The position numbers were made by a program, and so were the translations under genes. Under the pieces are notes generated by a model that was not told where the DNA came from, did not search any database, and worked only from the letters and a program-made list of their open reading frames with translations. 64,000 nt of DNA, from the NCBI RefSeq assembly GCF_000321225.1, contig NW_004450330.1:2794272-2858271 (forward strand), read 5' to 3'. This DNA is from Odobenus rosmarus divergens (lineage: Eukaryota; Chordata; Mammalia; Carnivora; Odobenidae). Every line of letters starts with the position of its first letter. The stretch's first letter is position 1. Shown here piece by piece: positions 11,393 to 24,109 of the stretch.

Positions 11393-12544
11393 TTATTCTA
11401 ACTTTCAATGGAGGCTTTATGAGCTTCAATAAATTACAATATGTTTGAATTTTTACTGACATTTTCTATTCTCATAAACTTCACATTTCTTCAAAGAACT
11501 CCAACCTTCATGGCATTATATTTTTTGTAATACCTGTAATCAAGGCCTTCACCCAGGTCCTAAGCAAAGCTAACAAATAATTACCGTTCACAATAGAGCT
11601 AAAAACAGAAGTCTAATTAATTAAAACACTAATTGAACTTCCCTATTACTGAAATATTAGTTCCTGCTCTGACATAAACATTAATCAAAGTCATTGAATA
11701 ATTCAGCTTTTCACTTCCTTCACCTGTGTAGACAAATTTACCCACTGTCCTATGAGGGTAATTAGAAGAAATGTTTTATGATGCTATTTGATAAAATTTT
11801 CGTTAAATACCAGTAACTGATACCCATTCTATGGTAAAATGAGAAGAAGGAAGGTACAGGAGAAAAGTGAAATGCAATTAAATATATATATTATATATAT
11901 AGTCCCTATATATTATAAAGAATGTATAAATATTAAATATATAAATATATTATATATAAATCTAAATATTTGTTTCTTCTTTGAAAAGATAATCCATGGA
12001 GAAAAGAACCTTTGAGGGAACAGTTTAAAGTATTTCACAAAAACTTTTGCATTTTAATGAAGTGGGCCATTTAGGTTGCAACTGTACAGGGACAGTGGAT
12101 TTCCTTTAATTATGTGATGAGATAAATATTTATATATTTTTTGTCTGTGCAAATCCAGGCTTCCTGTTGAGTCTAAATGCTGGCTTTCTTCTCTCCAGCT
12201 GGCAGAACCAGGCCTGCTGGAGAGGATTCACATCAGATGTTGCCTCAGTGAGATATGAAGTCATCATTAATGGGCAGTTCTGTTTTTGAAGCCAGGCTAA
12301 CTGGGACCCCAGTTTGGCATTGCAGGGTGAGGCAAAATTGTTGTTCTTACCACCAGTCTATCAGGTTCCTGTTGTGTGGAAAGGAGAATGCACACTCTTG
12401 GAGGGCATCCACCTCTCTAAGCATCTATCACCTTAAATTCATAGTAGGATGTTCCCAGGAGGGCTCCATAATGGTCTAACGTGGAGACCATGGTAGATGA
12501 TATAATGCACCACCTTAGTCTCCCTTCAGGAGTGCAAAACTTAT
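11393..12544. other. Unique sequence with an AT-rich tract
   Basis: No repeat or exon recognised apart from an (AT)-rich, ATATAT/TATAAA tract at about 11880-11965. The part 12150-12480 is slightly more GC-rich and unrecognised. Confidence 0.45.
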
Positions 12545-12925
12545 TCCTCTGATGCTGCAAAGACAACCCTCAGCTATTAGCCCCCTGTAGGGATTGCCTT
12601 GGTTGAACAGACTCACCTTGTCCAAGGGCATACTTCGTTTCGGGGGCAGCCTGCATCCAATGATATGAAAAGTATAAAGGCCTGGCCTCCTTGTGTCAAT
12701 ATAGGACAACTCCAAAGAGCCGTCCTGGCTCCAGGGTCTCCCATCCCCCTGGGGTTGGCTGGGCCTTTGTTGGGACTGCATTGTCGCTCTACTTCTTCCT
12801 CTGCCCCATCCTACCTCCTTCCACAGGCTTTCATCACAAGAGCACTTCCTAATCTCTGCACACATGAACCTCTTCTTCAGAATCGGCTTCCTAGGGAACT
12901 GACCCATGACAGAGACGGCAGGAAG
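12545..12925 (+). mobile_element. Possible old LTR (family unknown)
   Basis: The 3' part (aatcggcttcctagggaact, then gacccatgacag) resembles the end of several ancient LTR families. The block contains the longest minus-strand open frame of the window (12515-12964, 149 codons), which has no recognisable domain. The call is tentative; unique intronic sequence is the alternative. Confidence 0.3.
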
Positions 12926-14088
12926 TTCCATTCCAAAAGAAGTAAGTAGTATAATACTGATCAAGGTCAGAATAACATGGTGGGCAGGGCATCAAGAGGC
13001 AAATGCTAAAAGGAAGTGAAAGAAAGTACTTGGAGGTACAGGAGGAGAATAGGCTGCCCTGAATACTAAAATGAAGTAGGCAATGTTTCCCTTCTCCTCA
13101 GACCATGTTTAGTCAAGTAGTGTCTGGACCACAGCCTGGGGCATCCTCAGTGAGTCTGACTGTTGAAAAATCTATTCCCGCCATCATGGCTTGCTATTGA
13201 GAGGAAAGGAAAACTGGGTTTGGGAGGAGGGGACTATTCCTCCATCCAGAGTCTTTTTAATCACCTCCCAGACACGCATCAAACTCTTCAGTAACAGCTT
13301 CAGAGTTACTTCAAAGAAGCCTTACTTCAAAGTGATGTTCAGAAATTTTAAAATAAGCTCCAGAGTTGTCAGAAATCTCCTCAGCAGCAGGAGCAGAGTG
13401 GGCACCACTCCTTCCCTTATTGTGGAAGGGAAAAGGCATTCCACGGGTCTAATTCATTAGCAAAGAGAATAGCAGCCCATCCTTAGCACTATTCATATGG
13501 AAACAAATGAGTCACAGAGTTCTAGTAGAATCTGACCACCACCCTGTCCATTTTGAATTCTTTTTATCACTTTCACCACAGAAGGTCTAGTGAGTCTCCA
13601 GATGAGAACATGAATTTTAGAAATCACTGCCGGATGAAGGTGACACATGCTTTAATACAGGAGATCCTCACTTGACTTTACTGACCAACATGCAAGGAAA
13701 AACCCATCACAGCTGACAATGTAGACCTGCCCATCTAGGGGGAGTGGTGGATAGGTGTTATAAGAAAGGCAGAAGGTAGAGGCAAAAGTGTAGCGGCAAC
13801 TTTATAAAGAATAAGTATAGACCTAATACTTGGTGATGTCTTTGTCCCCAAAAGCCATTTCAGGCCTGGCTGTCTGCACATAGCCTCAGCTCATAAAAAG
13901 GCACCAGGAGAGCTGTGTGAAAAGGTTCCTTTTCTTTTTTTAAAAGTTATCTGCTAGATGCTCTGAAAAGAGCTTTTTGTATTGAGCTTAAGGCAGCTCA
14001 GTTTAACTAGCAGTAGGCAGAGCATTGTTAAAACGGATAAAAATGGGAGATAAGCTTTGCTCCCACAATCTGCTTCCAAAGGATATAG

Positions 14089-14118
14089 AAAAAAAAAAGA
14101 AAAAAGAAAAAAAAAGAA
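14089..14118 (+). repeat. A-rich low-complexity tract
   Basis: A run of A interrupted only by single G bases. It has no SINE head and no evident duplication. Confidence 0.8.
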
Positions 14119-17100
14119 GTGGCTCCTTGGAGGCACATTGTTGCTGCACTTCTTGGGCTCAGAGGCTTTCTTCTGGAATTAATATTTACCTCCAATTACA
14201 GTTTCCTGGGGTAAAGAGTCCCCACCGATGATTCTGTTCTAAAAAGCTTTGATTTATTGAAGGGGTAGGCAAATCCACTCACTTAGGTACCCCCTCACAG
14301 AAAGCATCCAATGAAAAGATTAAAATCAGAGCAGGAGGAATGTTTTATTTACATTTCTTTGAAGATCAGACCTTTGTGCCTTTTCTTACCCCACTCCCCT
14401 TAACAGAATGACCCTTAAGAAGTTTTCTTTGCTTTTAGAAAGCTCACATCTTCCCCTAGGCTGTAGCTTTGCCTTGTATTTTGCCACATTTGGAAAGCTT
14501 TTCTGCTTCCTTGTAATTAGGACTGACCCTATGTGAAAAAAAGTATAGATGTATCACTTTGCTCACTCCAAATGCATGCAAGTTGGGGAGCCCCAGACTA
14601 GCTGGATTTTGCAGACCCCAAACACTGATTGAAAGCTCTACTGTCTTTTCCCTGTCTCCCGTTGATTGCAGCCACACAGAGTTCCAGCCCCTTCTTCAGA
14701 TGGGTGAGAGAACCAGGTGGCATTTTTCCTCCAAGAGAAGAAAAGAAAGGGAGCCAACAAAGGCTGTCCCCCTGGGCCTGTTGCAGCAGCAGACTTTTGT
14801 TCTTTCCTAGTACCCTTCAGGACCCTCTCTGGTTATCACAGAATGAGTTTCAGAATGGGGACTATCCACGGCAACCTCAGAGGGTCTTAAGGGGATGGAT
14901 GCTATCCTCCGCCATTGCAATCCCTGGAGCTTTGTGAGACCCTGATGGCCCCACACTGTAGACAGATGTGGCTGGGTGCAGAGGGGACTTCGTCCTCACA
15001 GGCCTTCAGCTCAGTTATCCCCAGCCCTGCTGGGGTCCCTTGTAGGCCAACATTGCCCAGGGGGTAGATAATAATAACAGATCTAAGAAAAGGTCTTGAA
15101 ACAAATTTCCTAACTCCTTATGTGGAAAAAGGGATATGGAAGAATAAAACTTTTTAATAAAGAGAAAAAAAGTGAGGTTAATAAAGTAAATAAATAACTT
15201 TCCAGAGATTGCCTGCTGACAGGGGACAGAGCTACACATGTGCTGAATCTTCCCCTATAATTGGGCATGTCTAGGTGTCTCTGGATTTCTCTTCCTCCTA
15301 GAAGCCAAGATGGGCTTGAAGTCCAATCATCCTCCACAGTTTGGGACAGACCTTTCAGAGATTATGTCGGAGAGTCTCTAAACAAAAATATGGAGAAGGG
15401 ACAAGCAGCTGGCAGAATTAATCACCTGAATTCACAACGGTGGAACAGTGAGATGGAGGAATAGAAAAAACAAAACAAAACACATAACCACTGAGATGAC
15501 AAAATAAGGGAAAGTGTTCTTGTAGCCTCTCTCTCTGTAAGAGTTAGTTCCAAAATGGTAACCCCAGGGTCAGGTTATGATGCTCTGGGACTTTTTCCTG
15601 TTCTTATCCCTCTGAACAGGAGTGAGCAGTCTTTGGCCAGGAAGCTCCTGCCAGTGAATATTTTCTATTCTTCTTTTGTCAGGGTCTTCCTTTTCAAGCT
15701 CCCAACAAGATCATTTTGCCAAGGGAGTGTTTTCTTGTGTGCGAAGGGTTTCAGGGATTGTTTATTCTGAAAAGCATCTGCAGACAATAATTGGGAAATG
15801 TGTTAAACCGGCCGTCAATTTGCTTTATTGACAAGGAAGCCTCAGTGGGTCCCTGAGCAGAATAGATTTTTTCCCCATGAGAGCTAGTGACTGAAAAGGC
15901 TGAGCCGCTGAAAAGGCCAAGTCAGAAAGAGGCAGACACCAGGAGAGGAAAGTGACAGGGGGAAAACAGAGGGGTAGAAGCTGAGCCAGAAGTCCTGAGA
16001 CAAAGCTTGTGATGAAAAAACATCTCTTCTTGAGATGTTCAAAGGGAAAGCTGGTTATCATAGAAGTTCCTCCAAAAAAGGAATTTTCAGGGATTAGGAC
16101 AAGGCTGGGTGTTGAGGAGAGATGAGGGAGTATGTGTATTAAAAGTACCGTATCTGGGTGGCATAGTTTCTGTCTGTCAAGTTGTTTAGTTTTAATAAAT
16201 ATTCTCTCCCCTCCCGTTACAACATCGCGTTTCATTCTGCCATGGAGAAACCCAAAGTTGCTCAACTTAGTTCATGGTACTTGGACAAATGGTAATGACT
16301 GGCCTGTAATTCCCTTGAGGGAAGCTGACGTTTCAATAAATTATAAGAGCTGGGCTTAAGTGGTTTACAGCACCATCAAACTTGGTATGGACATATAATC
16401 TCATAACCATAACTTGCCAGTGAATAGGTAGGTTTGCACAATGGGTGATATGAGGAGACTTCAGACCTTGTCAGAGAGCACACGGGGCTGGTATGCTCTC
16501 CCCAGCTCCCTCCAAGCCACTTCAGAATGGAACTGAAGACACTTCCCTTCTCAGTAGGTTGCCAAGGCCCACTGCCTTAGTTTCTCCAAGGTGAACACAT
16601 TTGGATACACACTGGTATACACATCCTTAAGACTTAGTGATCTTCCAAAATAGTGACCTCCAAAATGACAAGAGTGTGTTTTCAAGTGTTTATCATGTTC
16701 ACAGGCATCTCAGAACAAGGAGGATTTTTCCACATTTCATCCAAGGGCACTGGGAAAGAAGGAGTGCCTAAATCAGTATGCAACTTTGGTCATGGTAATT
16801 TAATATTAAAATGCATAAATTCTGTTTTGAAAACATGTTAGAGCAATAAGGCTCAGACATTAAAAAAACTATTTATTGTGAGGCTTCTATGTGGCCATAT
16901 AGAAATGTCCTGTTAAACAGTCAGGTGGAAGATAAATATGGCAGGATCGCTAAAAAACACTAAAAACAAATATCCTGATTCTTTGTCTAATTTATTTGTA
17001 ATATATAACCCTCTGACTTCCAAAGAGAGTTTGAAGTCACTTAGAATAAACTTTCACAATATATATTATGTCAAATATATCATATTACATATATATGGCT

Positions 17101-17239
17101 ATATGCATCTTTATGTGTATGTAATTTTTAAAATGTATCAGGGAAAGAGTGCGAGAGAATGATGCTGGATATCAAGAATTAAGTTAAAGTTGCTTGGTTC
17201 TAAATTTCTCTTTGAGGTTCCTAGAAGAAGAAAAGAAAT

Positions 17240-17273
17240 GAGAAGAGAAGGAAAGAAAAAAAGAAAAGAAAAG
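17240..17273 (+). repeat. Polypurine (GA-rich) tract
   Basis: Thirty-four consecutive purines, extended on the left by another 16 purines (17223-17238) with one T between. Such tracts can form triplex DNA. Confidence 0.8.
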
Positions 17274-20244
17274 ATGATGGACACCATTTAACTCTTGGGG
17301 AAATTGAGGTTCTGGTAAGAAACTTGCTCAGTGGCATGTCTTAGGTAATGCAGTGGAGGCTCCAGGGACCAAGTATCTGGAACACCATGGCAGATAAATC
17401 ACCATTTCTTACCAATCAGGTCTTCTTCCTCCTCTCTGCACCCACACAGAGTCAAACAAATCACTTTTCATCCATCACACTGTCTCATAAAGAGAAAATA
17501 TCTAGAGCCCTTTCTGTGCCTGTGGTCACAAAGCAAGAAGGCCACAATCCCATAATTAGACCTCAGGATTCAGGAAAGAAAAGCTCTTTTCCAAGAACAT
17601 TGGCAGTACCCAGGCCTGATAAAGCCTTGGAATAAACCAGTTAAAGCCATTGACTCACCAGGCAAGGGCCATACCATGAAAAGGGAGTTACCTATTACTG
17701 TCTCCACACCATATCAAACTCTAGTACCATATTTTACTGTGCTTTCTTAATAATATCTATGCCCCAAACTGCCTGACAAACTTTAACACAAACATCCATT
17801 TGCTTTATAATCTTTGCCCTATGAATATCAAACACCCAAAGATTTTCAAAGGAATTATTTTCAAAAGTATTTATTGGACCTCCACGCCTTTGCACATCAG
17901 AAACCAAGGAACTCAAGAGACTGTTGGTTGTTGGGTGGATAACCCGTTTTTGTAGCAATAAATACAGATAGGATGAAAATACTAATAAGAATAGTCACAT
18001 TATAAAAATTTATGCATTAAGGTATTTTCAGACTTCAATATTAGCTCAAAAAATCTGTCTCTTTGTATGCTTCCCTTAATTGGGCAATAAGTATTATATA
18101 ATCCATTGTTTGGTTTATCTAAGGAAGCACAGAGTTAAATAGAATGTCTGACTGGATAACAAATTAATACTGGTAGTTCTACTCCCTTTAATTGATACCT
18201 TAAATTGTTCTGTTTGTATTTCTAATTGCCATGTTACTATAAGCTGCCTCAAAGCCTTTTTCAAAAGCTGCAAATCATGTATAAATAAATATAAGAAAAT
18301 AAAAATGCTTTCCACAGGGGCTGAGGTAAATTGTAGGATGAACCAATAGATCCATATCAGGGTACAAGAGAAGTAAGAGAATAAATGCTCTTACTTGTGA
18401 TATCCCAGGAACTTTTCCTTGGAAACAATGTCAAACATGGTCTACAGGGCCAAACAGTTTCCAAATGCCAGAGGACAAAAAACCAAGTCAATAACAAGAA
18501 GAATTCAATATTTGCCTCTCTTTTCAATAATACAGATTTGTGGCATCTAAATAAAAATCAATGTACAGATTCAAATGCTTTCAAGTTTCAAGTAGGTAGT
18601 ATAAATGAACAAAGTGGGGTGAAAAACCACAGGGGATGGGCCTTATGGGTAAATGGAGAATATACCTCCCCACCATTCAAGTTTAAATTTTTATAAAACA
18701 TGCTTCAAGGAAAACAACACATCTGTTGACCATAGTTGTTGGCTCAATGGCCATTTTGTGACCCCCAATCTAAATAATCAATATATTTCACTCCACTTAA
18801 GTATCTCAACAACAGAACCACTGGCACTTGGAATGGAACAATTTTTCACTGAGCAGAACTTTGATGTGCATTGTAAGTCAATGAACATCTGACTCTCCCA
18901 GGAACCAAAAGCTATAACACCATTCAGATAACTAAAAGTGTTCCTCCCAATCCTACAAATTTCAAACATGTGTCTCCTGTCCCCCAAGGTGAGAACCATG
19001 GTGTCTAGTTTTGTAACTAACCTATTCTTTCTCTTGACATTTTCATATCTCACCTTGTATTTTTCCTTCTTCACAATAAAGGTGTAACACGATTTTCAGG
19101 ATTGAAGATGGACAGTATAATAGCAAACCCTTTCCCCTGTCTTACATCGAATTAGAAGGGGTACCATGAAGGGGTTGGCAGGAAATATGAAGATAATGAG
19201 ACGAGGAGGAGGAAATGATCAAAGGACAAGTCAATGCAGTCACTAGGCAAAGGAAACAGCAGGGAAAGTATGTGGGAGTAGAGGCTGGACTAGTGATTTT
19301 ATTATTGCTACCACTACACAGTTTTTCAAAGCTGCTCTCTTTCATCCTCTTCCATCATCTTGGAACTTTCCCAGAATATCCAATTTGAGAAACTTTGCAT
19401 TTGTATCTTTGGCCCCTAAATAAAAGTAGAATCCTGTCTAATTACTACCATTTATAACATCCAGTTCTACATAATGAGGCCATTGCCAACTCATGGTCAA
19501 CAGCCACACTAACCGAAGTTTGCTGTTATGGATATAATTAGCTTCCTTAAATGGAAAACTCATGTAGAACAGATGTATTCTCAAGTCATTGTTCAGTCAA
19601 CCTAGTTAATATAACTATTGAGATATAGTGTTGCACTGAAAAGTAGAAACTATGTTTGGATGATTGCATATTATAATATCCTTCGTAAATCTGGCATCGA
19701 TTCTCAAATAGGGCTCTTTTGTTTCCTTTGAGTGCAGAATGTTGTAACCTGTGGGGACTTAATGGCTGTAGGGACTCCCCCTGATAGACTAATGACCCTC
19801 ACATCTTTAAAGAAATAAGAAGGTCTCAGGGATATGCAGACTTGAAGATGTTTGGAATAAAGTTGTTAATAGAGAAAAGAAAATGAACCAAGGTAGAAAT
19901 AGGTGTCAGACAATTTCAACAGTTCAAAATAGAGGAGAGTCAGAGAAAAGTAAAGCACAGGATAAAGGCCAGGGCAAGGAAAGTTCAGGATGTATAAATG
20001 ACACTAAGCTAGCTGATTCTAGCAGAAACCAGCAGACCCAGGCAGGGGAGGGGGCAGAGAGAAGGACCAGGGGCAGGTGGAGGATGAAGGGGCCATCTAA
20101 GACAGCATAAAACCAAGCTCTTAAATGAAATGTCTGTTTATTGACAAGGAAAGGAAGGTTATAAAATAAAAGGTTACAAACAAGTTTCTTTAACCTCAGA
20201 AACTGATTCAAAATAACCCTGGACATTTTTTAAGCATCTGCACA

Positions 20245-20475
20245 TTTTAATAATTACAAGAGTATCAACAACTAATATTCATTAGTTATGTTGTAGGCAA
20301 TGTGCTACCAACTTTACATGGATTAGCTCTTTTCATCTCCACACTATGGGTATCCTCAATTTAAAACTGAAGAAACTAGTGTGGAGAGGGTTAAACAACT
20401 TGCCCAACCTAGTCACGTGGGAGCGAAGGTTTCAAATCCCTGCTCTTAACCATTAGGTGACACTGCCTCCTTTCA
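20245..20475 (-). mobile_element. MIR, reverse orientation
   Basis: 'gtaggcaatgtgctaccaac', 'taaaactgaagaaactagtg', 'ggttaaacaacttgcccaac' and 'ccctgctcttaaccatta' follow the reverse MIR consensus over most of its length. Confidence 0.75.
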
Positions 20476-20499
20476 TGTCTGACTCTGTTATTCCCTGGG

Positions 20500-20985
20500 T
20501 GACAGACCCCTTGAGAACTATGGTTACATCCCTATGGTGGGTCCTAGAAACCCTGTAAGAACTAGCCCCTCTCCAGGGCAGAATTGTTCAAATCAAGGTG
20601 GGCATGTGGACCCAAGTTAGTCTATTCAGATTTTACCCACCCCCCCTTAAATAATTTGAGTTTGGAAGAGAAATAGCCAGTCAGTTTGGATTGGTCTTAT
20701 TTGCTGAGAACTATCAATGTAGGGGCTACAACATGTCTGCCTTTTTCCCTACAGCTCCACTGAAAGGGGAAAGTGGAAGAACACAGAAAAGAGGTAGAAA
20801 ATGAGTACTTCCCAAGTCCTTAGTGGTTGTCCAGCTCCTTCCTGGGGCCAACTCCTTTCCTGACACCAGATTCAACAAGATGCCCTCTGTTCTCATAATG
20901 CCCTCTGCTCTCTTTCCTGCTTAAGTTGTCCCGAGTTGATTTCTGTCACTTAAACCAAAGAGTTACAACTAAAACGACATAGATC
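20500..20985 (+). mobile_element. Possible MaLR-like LTR
   Basis: 'gggcatgtggacccaagtta' in the middle and 'gatttctgtcacttaaacca' plus 'aaagagttacaactaaaacg' at the end resemble old MLT1-type LTRs. Heavily diverged; tentative. Confidence 0.35.
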
Positions 20986-21790
20986 TGTGGTTTCTATTCC
21001 CTCTTATGTATTTTAAGGTCTGACATTTCTCCCTTTCATCAATAGTGTATTCTCTCAGAGAAGGGTCCTTTCCTAAATCTCACTGAGATTTAGTCTTAGA
21101 ACCATAATAATATAGCAACCAGCAGACCTCCATCTCCTACTGGAAAGACCGGGAACAAAATAACCCAGTCAAACCCAGTGCAATTTGGATCTCCCCGCCC
21201 AGATGTCCCCCATTTTATTGTAACATTCATAGAATATGCCTACAAAGCAACTGGGCAAATGGATATACCCAGAGCCATATTTTCATATGCCTTTCTTTGA
21301 AATTCCCCAAGTAGCCCTCTTTAGACATCATCTTCTGATGAGTTTGTAAATACAGAGGGGACAGTACACATTTGCATTATGGAAATGGTTTAAAAAAGTA
21401 ATCATAACTACCACCACCATCTTATCTATTGTCATCAATGCCCTTTTTATTTGTAAAGTGGATTTTAGTGATATTTTGATGTTTTGGTATTTTAATTTTA
21501 ATGAGCTATTTTGATGGTCTACCAATTTCATTAAAATGGAATTCTATTGCAATCCTTAATAAATAATTAAAATAGTCCCTAGTGGAAGCTCAACTGCTAT
21601 ATTTCCAAATAAAAATTTGCAGCGAGTTGTTTTATTAGTGTGATGATCCTCAAAGCAACTTTCCCACATGAACTATGTTTTTATGAGGGAAATGGAGACA
21701 AGGATAATACCTGTGATTATTTTGTCAAGTTGACCTGAACCCGTCTGAGCAATGAATATGCCTGTGGATGAACACAGATAGAATAAGAAG
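20986..21790. other. No recognised feature
   Basis: Intronic DNA without a recognisable repeat or exon. Confidence 0.5.
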
Positions 21791-21794
21791 ATTG

Positions 21795-21922
21795 TCTTCT
21801 CCATCCTCCTCATTTTACAGATAAGGATGCTAAGGTCTAAAGAGCAGGGTCATACAATTTAGTGGCCAGGTTAGCACTAGATCCTGAGTCTGCTGATATT
21901 CCTGATTTAAAGCTCTTCACAT
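21795..21922 (-). mobile_element. MIR fragment, reverse orientation
   Basis: 'cctcattttacagataagga', 'aagagcagggtcatacaatt' and 'gatcctgagtctgctgat' match the reverse MIR core. Confidence 0.7.
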
Positions 21923-22284
21923 TTCACCTCTTTGGGAAGCCTTTATGGATGATTTTTGAGTTTCATAACCTTCAGAACTGAGGAACTCAGACCAATTCAG
22001 GTGAGGACCAGCCATCAGAATAGTTGGGTACTGGAGGGGGCTTCTGGTCCAGGCTCTGCCATTTATAGAGTTGTACTTTGAGGTTCTATTCATAAAAAAG
22101 AGGAACTATATGTTCCAAGGACTTCTTAACATCCTGGAGAGTCCTTAGATGCCTCTAGAAAACCTGGCTAGCCTCCGCTGGGACTCTTGGTAACAGCTTC
22201 TACTGGCTTTCCTAAAGAGTGGGCAGAACTAGAAATTTATATGCTCTTCTTGTGAGCCAAGGGAGTTCCCTCCTCTCTTCCTTC

Positions 22285-22335
22285 AGAACCCAGATAAGAA
22301 AAAAGAAAGAAAGAAAAAAAAAGAACCCAGATAAG
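22285..22335 (+). repeat. A-rich tract flanked by 14-bp direct repeats (tail-only insertion?)
   Basis: agaacccagataag occurs at 22285-22298 and again at 22322-22335 with no mismatch. Between them lie about 23-24 bases of A interrupted by single G. An A-tail between perfect target-site duplications with no element body fits an L1-machinery insertion truncated down to its tail. Local duplication with slippage is the alternative. Confidence 0.7.
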
Positions 22336-22438
22336 GTACATGGGATACAACCCACTCAGTGATACTCAGTTATCTGTGTTAGTCACCAAAGGAACAGCCA
22401 GGTAGTTCACAAGGCTTGGAAATTTATATCCTTCCACT

Positions 22439-22454
22439 TTTTTTTTTTTTTTTA
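22439..22454 (-). repeat. Poly-T tract
   Basis: About 16 consecutive T, with no recognisable element attached. A second T-run follows at 22869-22882. Confidence 0.8.
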
Positions 22455-22459
22455 TCTTG

Positions 22460-24105
22460 ACTTTATCTTACCAGACTTTGAACAACAAAATTTTGAGTTC
22501 AAAGAATCCAGTCGTCTGATTTGAGGTAAATGTCTTTATAAACAGATCAGTTCAAATAATTGATGTGTGATTTGGTCACTGTGGTTCTAAAGAAATGTAC
22601 AAACCCCTGTATGTCTCTTTTATAATAAAACACCATCATAGATTTTACACACCTGGTTTCTGGTATCAATTCAGCCTTCTATGGTAGGTGTTACAAAAAA
22701 ACCTTTGAAGTGCTTGTTTGTACATGCCAGATTTTCTTTAATATGCCAACTGATAAATAATTCCACTCTGCAGTATTTCAAAGAAAAAAATGCCAAAAAA
22801 GAAAAAAAAAGCCCTGAAAAATGAAGTAAAAAGCAAAATAAAATGTTTTTCACATTTCTTTCTTTCTTTTTTTTTTTTTTTTAATAAAGCATATGAATAT
22901 GGCTCAGGATCTCCACCTAGTGGAATCTTGCAGGTGGTAACTTGTAAAACCTCTAAAACACAAGAAACTTGGGGATGGAACCATTAATTCAGACGAGTGA
23001 TTTTTTTTTTCTACACAAAATGTATTTACTAAGAGTCTGATATAATAAGTCAATGTTGCTTCTTTTTAACTGAGAGGATTCACATTTCCTAGGTTATTAT
23101 TAAGAGACATTTCTCTACTAAGATCTCTGATTCTTGAAAGCTATTTTTTGTCATATTGTAGGCAGGATACCTGGGTTCTTCCTCCTTTCCTTTGCCAAGT
23201 CCATATCAAAGGATTTCTCTGCCTTTAAAAAATTCCACTCTTACTGGGTAGGGAAAGTAACTGTTGCTCAGGAAAGGCGATTTTTTTCTCCTAGTTATTG
23301 TCATCAAAAGTTTGATGGAGAAAGTTGCTGATAGTATCTAACAAGTGATGTAAGTGCTTTCAGGTAGGTTAAAAAGACATAATAAATCATGGGGCTTCCA
23401 TCTACTTCTAAGGTGAATACAGACTGTTTCTGTGCAGCCAACCAGAGAAATTTCAATGACAGCATGTCATTTTCCAGACAGACCACTTCTAGTTCTTTTT
23501 CCCCTTGAAAGGTAAAACATATGCAAGTCACACTCCTACAAGTAGTGCTAACTGCTGCCCTCAGAGTGATTTCTGGAAAACCTTTAGGTATATAGCTACC
23601 ACCTCGTGTGACCAGTCCAGAGGTATAGAAAAGCTAAGGATTTCCTTGCTGAATCTTCCATCTTCTTTTCATTATGTTGGTATTTTGTTTCAGGCACCTG
23701 AGTCTATCACCAATGATCCCTGAGAGATCACTGAACGAAGAGAAATCCCTGTTTTCTAACTCCTCTGGTTCAGACTCTATGAGTCTGTCATCACACTATC
23801 CATATACTTTCTAAAAAAAATGAGTAGCATTTGGGATTCAAGCATCTAGTTATAATTATACTGCTCAATAGACTAGCTGTTCATTCATGACTAGCATATC
23901 ATATTTGGTAAACGAACACTTATTAAATTGAATTAAATAACATTTAGTTTACATGATAATTGTTCTTTACTACAAAAATAAAGGTTTGTACTAAAGACTG
24001 CTATCTATAAAAGGTATAAATCTGTGATCACTGCTATAAATCTGTGCTTCATAGTCACCCTGGGCTCTATTTAGCCAAATTCAGTATTACTTTCATGTTA
24101 GATTT
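22460..24105. other. No recognised feature
   Basis: AT-rich intronic sequence; the short open frames have no recognisable product. 21925-22284 is likewise featureless. Confidence 0.5.
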
Positions 24106-24109
24106 GAGT

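Larger units (their letters stand above)
12930..20244. other. Repeat-poor 7.3-kb intronic block
   Basis: I recognise no SINE, LINE, LTR or exon here. Only simple tracts stand out: A-rich at 14089-14118, polypurine at 17240-17273 and AT-rich at about 17050-17130. Many short open frames exist on both strands (up to 146 codons at 15825-16265, minus), but none resembles a known protein. Very old repeats may have been missed. Confidence 0.4.

Noticed and set aside
12515..12964. 149-codon minus-strand ORF, the longest in the window
   Set aside because: No recognisable domain, no promoter or splice context, and it lies in a block that may be an old LTR. Composition (many Pro/Arg/Ser) looks like chance translation.
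15825..16265. 146-codon minus-strand ORF
   Set aside because: No domain or signal recognised; 64 kb of intron produces a few such frames by chance.
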